In this document: one piece after another, positions 1-22,200 of the stretch
How the letters are laid out: the number at the start of each line of letters is the position of its first letter
How positions within the stretch are numbered: position 1 is the first letter of the stretch
Source: Pomacea canaliculata
Taxonomy: Eukaryota; Mollusca; Gastropoda; Architaenioglossa; Ampullariidae
DNA length: 64,000 nucleotides
Assembly (NCBI RefSeq): GCF_003073045.1
Contig: NC_037592.1
Span: 6,561,924-6,625,923, forward strand
Direction of reading: 5' to 3'
Notes under the pieces: generated by a model
Database searches by the model: none
What the model saw: only the letters and a program-made list of their open reading frames with translations
What the model was told of the DNA's origin: nothing
Program-made: the position numbers and the translations under genes

Positions 1-4576
<4,576 letters not shown>

Positions 4577-4780
4577 TTTTCTTTGATTAGATTATTTTAA
4601 GAAATCATGTTGACGATGATTGTAAAGTATGATTGTGAAAACTGCTGGCGTAGTATCTCTGTCGACGCTCCAAGTCACCCCGAGCAGCCATAGTTACTCA
4701 CGCTGCAGTAATTTAGGGGAGAGAACTGGTGACAAACTGTTCTTGTTATCCCCCATGCCCTGTATACTTCTGACGTGACT
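4577..4780 (-). promoter_or_regulatory. Probable 5' leader and promoter of the sirtuin gene
   Basis: About 200 bp lie between the sirtuin start and the left end of the Tigger element at 4787. The stretch is a little richer in CpG than its surroundings. On the minus strand it holds an ATG at 4691 that opens a 28-codon upstream ORF ending at 4605, then the main start at 4576. No TATA box was seen. The transcription start is not visible, so promoter assignment is by position only. Confidence 0.35.
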
Positions 4781-5057
4781 TGTATACAGTGGTACCTCGA
4801 CATACGAGTTTAATTCGTTCCGTAACCTTGCTCGTATGTCAAATTGCTCGTATCTCAAAGCAATTTTCCCCATTGAAATTCATTGAAATGCCATTAATCC
4901 GTTCCAGCTCCCAAAACACCACCTCAGATGTTTTTTTAAGTGTTTTTGAATAAGAAAAAGTGTATTTACAAGAAGAAACATTTATTTATGAATAACAAAT
5001 ACATTTTCTATAAAAACATATTAAATTCTTTGTTTGTGGAAGTGTGTGGGATCTGCT

Positions 5058-5378
5058 TCAGCAAATCACCGTAAATCGCTCGTGCCTCTCACACATGATG
5101 CTTTGTGTTAAGGTTCCTCCTTGAAGCTGCTTCTCTGTCACCCACACAATCAGTAGTTTCTCCATCTTTTCATGGAGAGAAGTCCGGAGCTTATAAATTA
5201 TTGTAACGCCCCTAGCTGGCGTTGTACCCTTTATCAACTCCTGTTTAAGCTCAGAACATATCATTGATGTGCTACACCCGTACATCCTCGCCAAGTCAGT
5301 TACTTGCACACCTTGCTCATGTTTTTCTACGATTTTGCGCTTTAATTCAATAGACATCATCTTCTTCTTCGGACCCAT
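5058..5378 (-). pseudogene. Tigger transposase fragment (CENP-B-like DNA-binding domain)
   Basis: This is a 106-residue remnant starting MGPKKKMMSIELKRKIVEKH. It contains the Psq-type helix-turn-helix (around residues 9-45, with VTDLARMYGCSTSMI) and the start of the CENP-B-type second helix-turn-helix (LHEKMEKLLIVWVTEKQLQG, about residues 68-87). Full pogo/Tigger transposases are roughly 450-600 residues; here the DDE catalytic domain is missing. The open frame extends upstream to 5540, but that extension runs through the hairpin of the element and is probably not protein. Confidence 0.85.
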
Positions 5379-5520
5379 GGTTACAAAAATAAATGTGATA
5401 ATGTTTTGTAAATGTACAAAAAGCAAAAAACGCGAACCCAACTTATCAAAAATGCTTCGAAAACGAGTGAAACAAGCACACAGACTGAGGTCTAGTCTGA
5501 GGTGGGAGAAACTGTTAGAC

Positions 5521-5569
5521 GCTGCACACGACCCCAACATCCGCCCCGCATGTTGGGGTCGTGTGCAGC
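5521..5569. repeat. Perfect 20-bp inverted repeat inside the Tigger element
   Basis: Arms at 5521-5540 and 5550-5569 are exactly complementary (GCTGCACACGACCCCAACAT and its complement), with a 9-base C-rich loop. The hairpin sits between the transposase start and the right terminus. It is more GC-rich than anything nearby. Confidence 0.95.
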
Positions 5570-5694
5570 GGTGTAGTGTGCGATTCCTCGTATCTCAAAT
5601 CTTGCTCTTATCTCAAAGCAAAATATCGCTCGCTCGGCGGCTCGTATCTCAAAACACTCGTATGTCAGGGCACTCGTATGTCGAGGTACCACTG

Positions 5695-6278
5695 TACTTT
5701 TTTCGCGTTCCTGTCAGACTTCAAGCTTTTAGTTATGAATACGGAAACAAAAAAGATAAGAAACAACCACACAAAAAAATATGTGACCACATGCTTGAAG
5801 CCATAGCCCTAACATAGACCAACAGAAGAAAAAAAAAAAAAAAACCATACGACCGAACGCTGAAATTCTTTATTTTAAGCAAAAGAACAAAACTGGTGTG
5901 TGGAGTGGGGTAATTCAAAAAGTGCTAGCAACATCCAACAACATGAAAACAGAATGCATAACTTTTTTTTCTGACCAAGAAATTTGGAAGAAAAAAAATA
6001 ACCAGTCTAAGACTCAGTGATATCAAATTATATAAATGTCTGCAACAATGCTAAGTCCTGTACATTCAACAATTTTCCACATCAATTTCGCATGGCAACA
6101 TTATGTGCAGCCACCAGAATACTCTTGCAGATTAATAAAGCTATAGAAAAAAATATGTTCTATGTAGCTTATTTCCTGATGAAAATGGTAAAGTAATCAT
6201 GCCGACTGTTGAAAGGTAGGAACAGTAAGCTTTCTTTTATACAGAACCCTATAAAACATTGGATTGCTTTTGTATGTT
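5695..6278. other. Intergenic stretch between two repeats
   Basis: AT-rich DNA with a long A-run near 5828-5843. I see no coding signal, RNA gene or named repeat here. Confidence 0.4.
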
Positions 6279-6816
6279 GAAGACCAACCTGAATGATTTG
6301 CATTTTTTTGCAGATATCGGTAGATATGGACATTATAAACCTAACCTGTAAATTTCAGCCTCCAAAACCCATCTGTTATCGGCTAGCAAAGTATGTGATT
6401 TGCACCTGCGATCAACAAACGCCAGTAATGGTGTACTACGTCACGTTGGTACCCCACTCACAACACTGCCAGCCGTCAACACCAAACAGAGCACTAGTTC
6501 AGGTTATTCAAACATTGCAAGTCTGCATTTCTCGTGCTAAAGTAGCAATTTTTCAGAAGCACAAGAAATGCCGACTTTCCAGCATCTGAATAATTCAAAC
6601 TGTCGCTCATTCTTCCTGTGACTGGTGTTGACTGTTGGCAACCTTGTGAATGGTGCACTAGCGAGACATAGTATATTGTTATCGGCGCTTGTTGATCGCA
6701 GGTGCAAATCATAGCGGATAATTAATGGATGAATTTTGGAGGCTGAAATTTACAGCTAAGGTTTATATCGCCTATATCTACTGATAGCTGCAAAAAAACA
6801 TTCAGGTTTGTCTTTA
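6279..6816. mobile_element. Foldback element: two 260-bp inverted arms
   Basis: The left arm (about 6281-6545) and right arm (about 6555-6815) are imperfect reverse complements over nearly their whole length. Matching landmarks include ACCTGAATG near each outer end, TTTTTTTGCAG, AATTTCAGCCTCC, ATTTGCACCTGCGATCAACAA, and GCATTTCT...GTGCT at the tip (6525 and 6571). No transposase is present and no clear target duplication was seen. It is probably a foldback or long-hairpin MITE. Confidence 0.85.
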
Positions 6817-8391
6817 AGTAGTCAAATAGGCACTAACAATACATTTTCAGATAAAGCCACCAAAATTCATTTGCAGAACAGGAAATACTGTCTTCTATCC
6901 AAAATGCAATTTTTTTTTAAAGAGGTTCCTTTCCTTGTTTGATAAGCAGCAGTATTTTGCCATATGATGATGTGCACTTTTTCGAAATGTTTCTATTTTC
7001 TGTATCTCACGTTATCCACGATGGCATGAATCACTCTGCTGCAAGAGCCTATTCTTCTGCATTCAGCAATGGGCTCTTACGCATACATCAAAACACTTTC
7101 CTCCACACTTCAGCATCATTTTCAACAGCAGAAATTAAGAGGCAAAGAAATACATATTTATGCTGAATAAAAATTACAACTCTATTGCAACACGAAGACA
7201 TTGCTGGAATGACTACATAATGTAACCCACTTTACTGGGCTGTAGACTGATAGTAATGCTTAATGCCATCAGCAACAGAACGGACTAGTCATCATGTCCT
7301 GGTAAACTGGTGCCACATCCAAACAGAAATAAATTATGTATATCAGAGTCGAGATCTGATTTGCATTTACCTTGAGTGAGCGGGCGTGAAGATCCTAGCT
7401 TAACTATGATCTGCTCTATGGACAAGGCATTTGTAAAAAGTTGTTGACCCCCAAAAGATACAATGTTTCAATCATAGCTTTTTCAAGGGACTTGATCAAA
7501 AATTATTTGAAGTTTGTCAAAGAACTCACTGTATGTATGAATGCAATGAAAGAGAGCTGTATTTCACAGAACACAACATAATATGAGCAAACAAGCTAGC
7601 AAGCCTAACAGGAACAACATGCTGCATATGTCCCCAAATGAGTAATAGATCAATAAATGCTCTCTTCTTTGACACTTAAACATTTCCACAAAAGCCAAAC
7701 ATAACATACCTGACAATCATTTTTACACACATTTATTTCTACATTTCCCAAAGCATGAAAAAGTACTGGTTAATTATAATGCATAACATGAATTAATGGT
7801 GCTCTCATTAGTGGTGTTTCTAATCTCTTTTTCCAACCAAAAACAACTTTGTCAATCAAATTTCACTAGTATGCTTTTTCAAGTATCTTTACCAAAACAA
7901 CAACCAAAAAAAAATAATCCAATTACAATGAATAAATTTTTTTTTTTAAGAGAGCTCACTGCTTGCAGAGCATACACAGCAGATACCAATAGGACAACGA
8001 TCAAACTGGAGAATAGAACACTTAAGGCAAAATCTGAAGTATAGGATTGTGCAACAACTAGCTGTTATCTGGACTCAGAACTATCAACTCTCAACTGAGC
8101 TGTAATTGTATAAAGACTGACTGGAGTCAGTACTGTTCAAAGCCAAAATGCATTCACAAATGAAAAGAAAACCTAATTTTGTGACTGCAGAAAATTTGTT
8201 TAACTATTAATTAACTTGACATCACAACTCCCAATGTCTTTTTTCATTTCACCAATTTTAAAACTTATTTTAACATATATTTGTCCTAGCATTATGGTAT
8301 CCTAAACCTAATTTCTTGAATTATTTAATTTCATATAGCCTCAAGAACTTGTTATTCTAAAGGTTTCATTATCTCACAAACAGCTGGTCCA
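6817..8391. other. Intergenic stretch, including the 3' UTR of cathepsin D
   Basis: This AT-rich DNA lies between the foldback element and the cathepsin D stop codon at 8392. The first canonical AATAAA downstream of that stop on the minus strand is at 7737-7732, which would give a 3' UTR of about 660-680 nt. No other gene or named repeat was recognised. Confidence 0.4.
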
Positions 8392-15002
<6,611 letters not shown>

Positions 15003-15143
15003 CTTTGACTTTCACAGACTGTCGATCAGTATACTCCCAACGACGACTGTTCGAATCGGCGATCTCTGTCTCTTATAGCAAGATACGATGACTGAGGGCC
15101 TGCTAATATGTATAATCAAAGTTTGACCGTTATTGCGAGGCAT

Positions 15144-15251
15144 AAATTTATAAATATACATATTCCCGGTCACATGCTTCGAATGACCTTGTCACATGAC
15201 TCTCATTGTGGCCAGTTTACAGGTCACGTGCACGTGTTTGTTGATCAGCTG
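15144..15251 (-). promoter_or_regulatory. Cathepsin D promoter: TATA-like stretch and E-box/CLEAR cluster
   Basis: Upstream of the ATG at 15002, the minus strand has a TATA-like stretch (complement of 15144-15160). Just beyond it are CACATG at 15171-15176 (in GTCACATGC), CACATG at 15193-15198 (in the palindrome-like GTCACATGAC), CACGTG at 15225-15230 and an abutting CACGTG at 15231-15236 (together GGTCACGTGCACGTG), then CAGCTG at 15248-15253. The lysosomal CLEAR consensus bound by TFEB/TFE3/MITF in vertebrates is GTCACGTGAC. Several sites match 8-9 of 10 bases. Binding is inferred, not shown. Confidence 0.65.
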
Positions 15252-15253
15252 TT

Positions 15254-18200
15254 TGACCGTGGATCGTCTGGAGTATGGTTTTCTTCCTGTTCAGACTTTG
15301 TGGCGGAGGATCATGCCACCTCAATTACCTCGTAAAAAGTATTTTCAATCTAGCCCGCATTTTGTAAATATATACTTGTCTCAAAGCAGGGTTAGGTTAA
15401 ATCATGGACGTATAAAGGTGGATTGCTGTCTGTCTGCCAAGACCAACGGTTTCAGCCTCTTGCGAAGGTGATCCGCTGTTAGTCTCGGGTAGCCGTAACG
15501 AAGAATGTGAATAAACCGGAAGCTATCTCGTCTAATGCCTCGTTTTAGCAGTTAACTGAAAAAAAAAAAATCGTCTGCCAGCAGTCCAGGGATATTAGTT
15601 CATGGTTAAATCATGGACGGCACGAAAGCGCATTTTTGTGTGTGTGGTACATTATCCTGAGGGAAAATAGCCATCTGGTCTTGACTGTTGATGATAGCTC
15701 AGTGTGGTGGTCGGTACAGAACTGTGATAATTGTTGTCATCTCTGTAAGGCTGACTAGCTTATATTTTCTTTTATTCCAGCTCATTTTCAGCCCTAATTA
15801 AGTTGTATACTTTCTAATCTGCTTGCATATTGCTTTTAATTCTACAGTCTGAGGTCTCCACTACAGAACTGTTCTATATGATCTCTGTACAAACTATAAG
15901 GTGTTGTCATTAAACATTGATCCACTGATTTTGGTACCCGATACTGTTTGAAAAGCTACCACTTAACTATCCTCCCACCCTCACATCCCCACACCTTCAC
16001 ACAGCTCACCAACAGCATCGTGTTTACAAACTATGGTTTGAATCATGTTTATTGACAAGTGACAGGAATTTCATGGGTTTCATAACTTTTTACTTTGATT
16101 ATAATACATCAAGAGCAGGTCATACGGTGTACATACAAACGTTCAAATTTTTACATAGCAGTACAATAGTTATGTCCTATAAACTGTGAAACTAGCAATT
16201 AGCAATGATGATAATCATTACAAAATATCTCTTTCAAGGATGATGGATACTAAACAGTGTACATCATTACCAACGACAACTCCCACCCATAAAAAATTAC
16301 AGGATTGGTACTACACATTTCCAAGCAGCAGCTGTTTATTAGAAGAAATCCCTGCTGCCTCTCTATATAGAAGAGGTTTTCATGTATTTATGTCCATGTA
16401 CTTAAGCACAGATGTAGAGATTTATGTAAGTAACCATCTGCGAAATGCCTTCACCAGTAACAAACTTCAAGTTCACATGGACCGTGCAAAAATAAAGCTG
16501 TTAGTTAATACTTCTTTGGCCGGGAGATAAAACATTTTATTACAACACTGGCTACAGAACTTGTTTTTTTTTTAATTTGATCATATTATCTCCAGAAAAT
16601 GATACATGCAAAAGTAATGATTACACAGGAAACAGACCTCTATTGTGCAAACATGTGTTCAAAAACAGCCACATAGCACTCACATGACAACACCCCCCCC
16701 CCCCAGAAAAAATCATCAGCAAGTAGTAATCAATTTCCATATCTCACATTTTCTTTTCAGTTCAATAAAGTTTGAAGACAATTTCTGATGGCAGCTGGTG
16801 GGAAGGGGGGTGGAGGATGGAATAAAAACTGTCATTGCCCTAGAACATTATAACTGTTGCTGGCAAGTATGCAGTCTTGTTAAATGCGTTCTCTAACAAT
16901 AATGCTTATTTTCTGTTCTTTAATATTTTGGTGACCAGTTATTAAACATTCACTGCTACTAAGACTGAACTACTGATCTAATGTGCAACAAAAGTATAAA
17001 TTGTGAAAGAGGGTCTCCATGCCATGAAGGGTGGGGGACTAAACATAACAAAACAGTAAAATCAACTGCAAATAAGAATGCTGGCTCTCATGACCCAGCA
17101 TCAATGATAAAACAGGGTCATCATACAAAGCACAGATTCATGTTACAGTACTAGATAAAAAGTACAAAGTCCATGACACATTAACACAACTACAGCCTGA
17201 TTTATGAAGGGGAGCATGACTCATGTTCTGATGACCAAAGAGATTTTTTAACATAATAAAGTCATGCCTCACTGAAAGATTCAGTTGTAATAAATGTTCA
17301 TATCCTGAAAAGTATATTGAGCAAAGCTGGTGGTCAAATTTACTGTTTACTGCAAGTAGAACAAAACATTTCTTTCAATGAATATTTGCACTAAACAATT
17401 TTTTTCAGACGATAGTATTTTTCGCTTAATAACATTGATGAGTAGTCTGATAAGGCCTTATTCAGATATGTTTGGTCTTTTTCTTATTTATTATGGGGTT
17501 TCTTCATGTCTTCAAAGACCAATTACATATGTGGCATTACAGCAAGTTAATCATTCGTTGCTACGTGTGATGCTATCCATAGAAGTGAAGACTAAGCCAT
17601 GAGTTTATGTCAGCTAAAGAAACCGTCAATTTGACTAGCACAGATTATAATTCTAGAATATGAGGTGCATCATATAACTAAACATAACAAATCAGTGGCA
17701 CAGTTGGCTGATTGTGACTAGCTTTAGTCTCCACTGACAAAGAGTATTAGTAATGCATGTAATTTTTCTTTTTATTCATAAAGAAATCAAACTGACCCAA
17801 CCATCAGTATCTATCAAGCAACCACTGAAGATAAAATACACCTAAACATGTTGCAAAAACTGCAAAGACAATATGAACCCTGTATGGAAATGCAAATCTC
17901 AGTGACCTGTTGGCTTTAACATACACATAAAAATAAAATTTGCAAAAATTTGAAGAATATTAAATATATTGCACATTTTTAATAATCTTTAGCATGGATT
18001 CAGAAAAGAAAGTAATAATGAAATTATAATCACCATTAAAGAATCCTATGACAAAAACTTCTCAGAAGAAACGGCTTAAGCAACTATTAACAGTTGTAAT
18101 GTAAGGCACTACCTAGTCCTAATCTTTTCTCTTGAAAGTTTTATTTTAGCAGGATGATCATGTAATTACCTTTACATAATTATGCTTGACAGCCATGCCT

Positions 18201-19269
18201 CGCATAAAGAGGGGACTAAACACGAGGTAGTGCTGGATTATGTAAAACCAGTTTAGGGGTGGCAGCAAGTTTTGAAAATGAATAATGAGTGAAGGAAGGT
18301 GAATAAGACATATTAGACAAAGTGAAGGTGGAAGAAATTAAGATAAACTGTAATTGTTTAGAATTGAGTGAGAGACACAGATTCCTCTTGTGGTTACTGT
18401 GAGCAGAAAAGTTGCATACAGTTATAAAAAGGATGATTTTCTAACTTGTAAGTTATATATGCATAACTCAAATTTTGGGAACAAATACCTTTTACATATG
18501 CTTTGTGCTAAAAAATGTGCCTATAAAATGCACACAAGAGTTAAGAATGAAAGAAATCAGCATGGTCACCATTGTTGTCCCACTGCGAACTTTCTGCATT
18601 TTGAAAATAGCACTTAACAAGCATTTTCTAGTGTTGTTAGAGAGAGCTTTCACACCTTATCGCTACGTCTATGTCACACTTCAAATTGGCAAACATTCCC
18701 ACAACAATGCAACATTTTGGTAGGTCAACGAATTTTCACATATATTCAAATATATCTGATCAAGCACCTAATGCAATAAAGATCTGAAAATTCTGTCAAC
18801 TATGTAAGTATTTTTAAAAATAAAAAAATTTAAATAAATTTTAAAAAATGACACTGATTTATCAGCCTTGTGTTCACTGAGAACCTCAAAACAGCAGTAA
18901 GAATCAGCAGCTGAGGCAGCACAATAGGCAACCTCACACACTTCACAATATACTGATCAGTGACACCTTCCTCGCATTCAAGCAAGCTGAAGGGTATTCA
19001 TATACTTTTAATAAAATAAGGACACAATGCCAACAGCTGCCTCAAAGACAAGAAGAAAGTGATGTAAGCTACGAGCCTTTTGAAGACAACAGCAAACACA
19101 TGAAGGATGGGTCATTCACACATGATGATTTCTTCTTGAAATACTTCTGTGAGAAAATTCTATAAATGCAGAGCTCAGCCTGTTTTGATTGTCTCTTGAT
19201 CACCGATTTCACATAGAATACCTGGTGTCAGTTCCTTATCCACAGGACGAGAAAACATGATAGAAACTT
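15254..19269. other. Intergenic stretch, probably including the tetraspanin 3' UTR
   Basis: No coding exon was recognised in these 4 kb. The tetraspanin stop is at 19270, and canonical AATAAA signals on the minus strand occur at several lower positions (for example 17776-17771, 16340-16335 and 16053-16048). Its 3' UTR may therefore run up to about 3.2 kb, but the true end cannot be chosen from sequence. A poly-C run sits at 16690-16704. Short open frames here look random. Confidence 0.4.
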
Positions 19270-22200
19270 TTACAGAAAGAATCTATTGCTCCGAATGTAA
19301 CAGAACAGGACCACAGCAGCAACCATGCCCAAAATCTGAAACAGATATGAAAGAACATTAAAAGCATTTTCAAACTCACTATTTTGGTTTAAAACAAAAA
19401 CTACGTTTAGCTGAAAAAACAATTCTAGAGAACTATTAAGTGTTCCATTAAAGTTTCTTAACTAAATCTATGTAAGGGGTATGTTATCAAAATCACTCTC
19501 ACATACAAGTATGTACATTCCACACATACAGGCAAGATACAGATGCGCTAAAATGCACAAAAGCATTTCTATGGGATGAACATACAATGAAGCTCATGAC
19601 ATCCGGTTGATGCATGCCACATTAACTTCCTGGACTGACAACAAAAAGAACATGGGAGGCAAGAGAAGAGATTAACTCTAAGGAAAAAAGAAAATGATGT
19701 AGATATTAGCAGAATCAGAAACTGAGGGGTATGTGGAGACAATATATAAGTTTGCTTTACAAAAAAAAATTTGGTGCCCGCCCTTTTTACAACAATCAGA
19801 CAAGTCACAGGACTGATGATGAGGGGTCTGGGGTTTAAGGCATCAAACAACAGGAAAAGGGTTAAGATCTATGCCCCATCCTATTCAGATATGACTAACA
19901 GGAAATGTAGCACAATTTTAGCATTCTCCGAACTGGGACTGCAACATCAGAACAAAGTTTTGCACAGAACAATGCAAACTGTCCCCGTCATCCACATCTT
20001 GACTTGGATACCCCATATCACAAGCAAACCTTTTCCACACTCCAAAAGGAAACTGCTTTTATCAAGAAAGATATACAGATACCCAGTGCATCCATTTACT
20101 TGTGAAAGTAATGGCATTCATGACAATGTTCTCAATTTATCAGATTAGTGAAGGATAGAAAAGTAAAATGATCTTAAATCCATTTACATAAGACATAAAA
20201 ACACAATAATTCACTTGATTCACAGTGGTAATAATCGCCTTTTTCTACATGGTATCAATGGGTCCTGAGAATTGAATATTGCACAAAAACAAAGCACTTG
20301 CTAAGAGCATAATCAATTAACCAGACATCCATCAACCAACCTGGTATTATTTTCAACATGACTCATTACTGTTGCACTTTCAAAAATGTCTCTCACCTAA
20401 TTAACGCTTTATAGCATTGAATATCAGCACTACAGAGCATGGCATCCTGGGATAGGTGCACACTACCTCGTAGGCCTCTAGAGAAGTGGTTCCTAAAATA
20501 TTTCAGACCGCAGACCACTTTACTAAAGTAAAAATTATGGTGGACCACCAAGGCCTAAAAAAAAAGGGTTTTTACCATGAATTTCAAATTTAAATTGCCA
20601 CAATTGTTTCATTACAATTCAAAACTAAATGTACTTTTGTGACAGTAGTATAGTAATAAGTTTACATAAAATTACATGCTTTGCAAAGTACACATAAAAA
20701 TTAAAAATAAGGAAGTGCCCTGTGTTACTAAGGGTAATGGATGAGGTGATTAAATGATTGGTAAGTGAGCATTTTATGTGAAAGAGCAGTTGAGCATTGA
20801 TGAAATTAAAACTCATGTGAAATCAATACTGGACTAATTAGTATATCTGGCAATTTTAACACCACTTTGCAACATATGATGACTGTCAGCTACGGACTAC
20901 CTGACTTATGCATGCGGCTCACAAGTGGCCTGCTGACCACACTTAAAGAACCACTGCTCTAGAGGTGGGCAAATGCTTCAGTAGCCAGACTTAATATTTT
21001 ATCAGCACTTTAGTTGACAGTTATGCATCAGCCATACAGCAAGTGACTAACAATATACTGTGCACCTTGTTCTTAACTAGTCAAATCCTAAATCCTCAGC
21101 TATGATTTTTCTTCTTGTAAACAACTTTGATAACAGCTAGTATGTCTCAAAGGTATTTACACTACATAAGTAAATTTTATAAACGTGCTTCATTTCTTAA
21201 TTTACTGCTCACAAGGGTTTGCAAACATACATAACACTCACTAGGCCTAAATGCCTTACCTGTACTACAGCAACTGTAATCCCCACAACACCAAGAATGT
21301 ACATGTTCCTTGAAAAAAAGTAGTCTATCTCTCCCATGCAGCCCTAGAAAAAAAGTATGATGGATCTCACAATGTCTGCTAATAACTCTCAATAATAATT
21401 TCATATAACATGCTGGAAATTATTCTGCTGGCAACAATTATGGTATAAAACAGAACATTTTAACATATTACCATTTAATATGATTACAATCACTACAATT
21501 CATTTACGATGCTGATACTGCATTGTAACAAATTCACACATCTTTTATTACTAATACATGCATTGAAAAGTGAGTCACATTGTGAAAAATTAAATGAAAA
21601 AAGTCTTGGTCACCTTCGTGATTAATTTGTCATGTTTTCCCCTTTAACAATGAAATTATCCACTTGATCAGATCTTTTGTTGTATTTGAATATACAAGGA
21701 CTTCCATGTTACAGATGACTATTGATTGCTTATTTTGACATGGATTTACACTATGAAAAGCTAAAATGAGAACACAAGCTAAGTTTTATTTGAATTCTAA
21801 ATGTTTTAATATAATACAAAATTATATTATACATTCCGTTGTGCTTAGTAAGTAAATTTTTGTAAAATGTGTGCCTAGAGACTGAACACCTAAGAAAAGC
21901 ACTCCACTATATTTTATATTCCAGTTGTGCATAATGAATACATTTGTTTTTTTAATTTGTGCCTACAGACTCCATTTCTGTTGCTCAGACCTACTCTAAG
22001 AACATTTCCTGCCGAACAAAAAATTTTATAGTTTAACCTAATGCTCTTTAAAATGGTGTAAGAATTACGGTTGTTTTTATTGTAAATTTTTTATGCATCT
22101 TTTGCAGTCTCTAGCATTTGCAAGCAATTACTGCAGTTGTCATGAAGGGAAGCAGATGAGTTTGCACCTGCTGATGCAAACAAAGGACATGTGATTTGAG

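Larger units (their letters stand above)
4787..5694 (-). mobile_element. Pogo/Tigger-type DNA transposon, internally deleted
   Basis: The element is 908 bp, bounded by matching inverted termini (CAGTGGTACCTCGACATACGAG at the left and its complement at the right) and flanked by TA on both sides, as expected for the Tc1/mariner/pogo superfamily. Subterminal regions repeat CTCGTATSTCAAA-like blocks several times on each side, probably transposase binding sites. The minus-strand ORF (from the ATG at 5378) encodes only the DNA-binding end of a transposase. The catalytic DDE region is absent, so the copy cannot move on its own. Confidence 0.9.

Noticed and set aside
15108..15335. Plus-strand frames across the cathepsin D promoter
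   Set aside because: The stretch is better explained by its motif cluster; translations show no domain.
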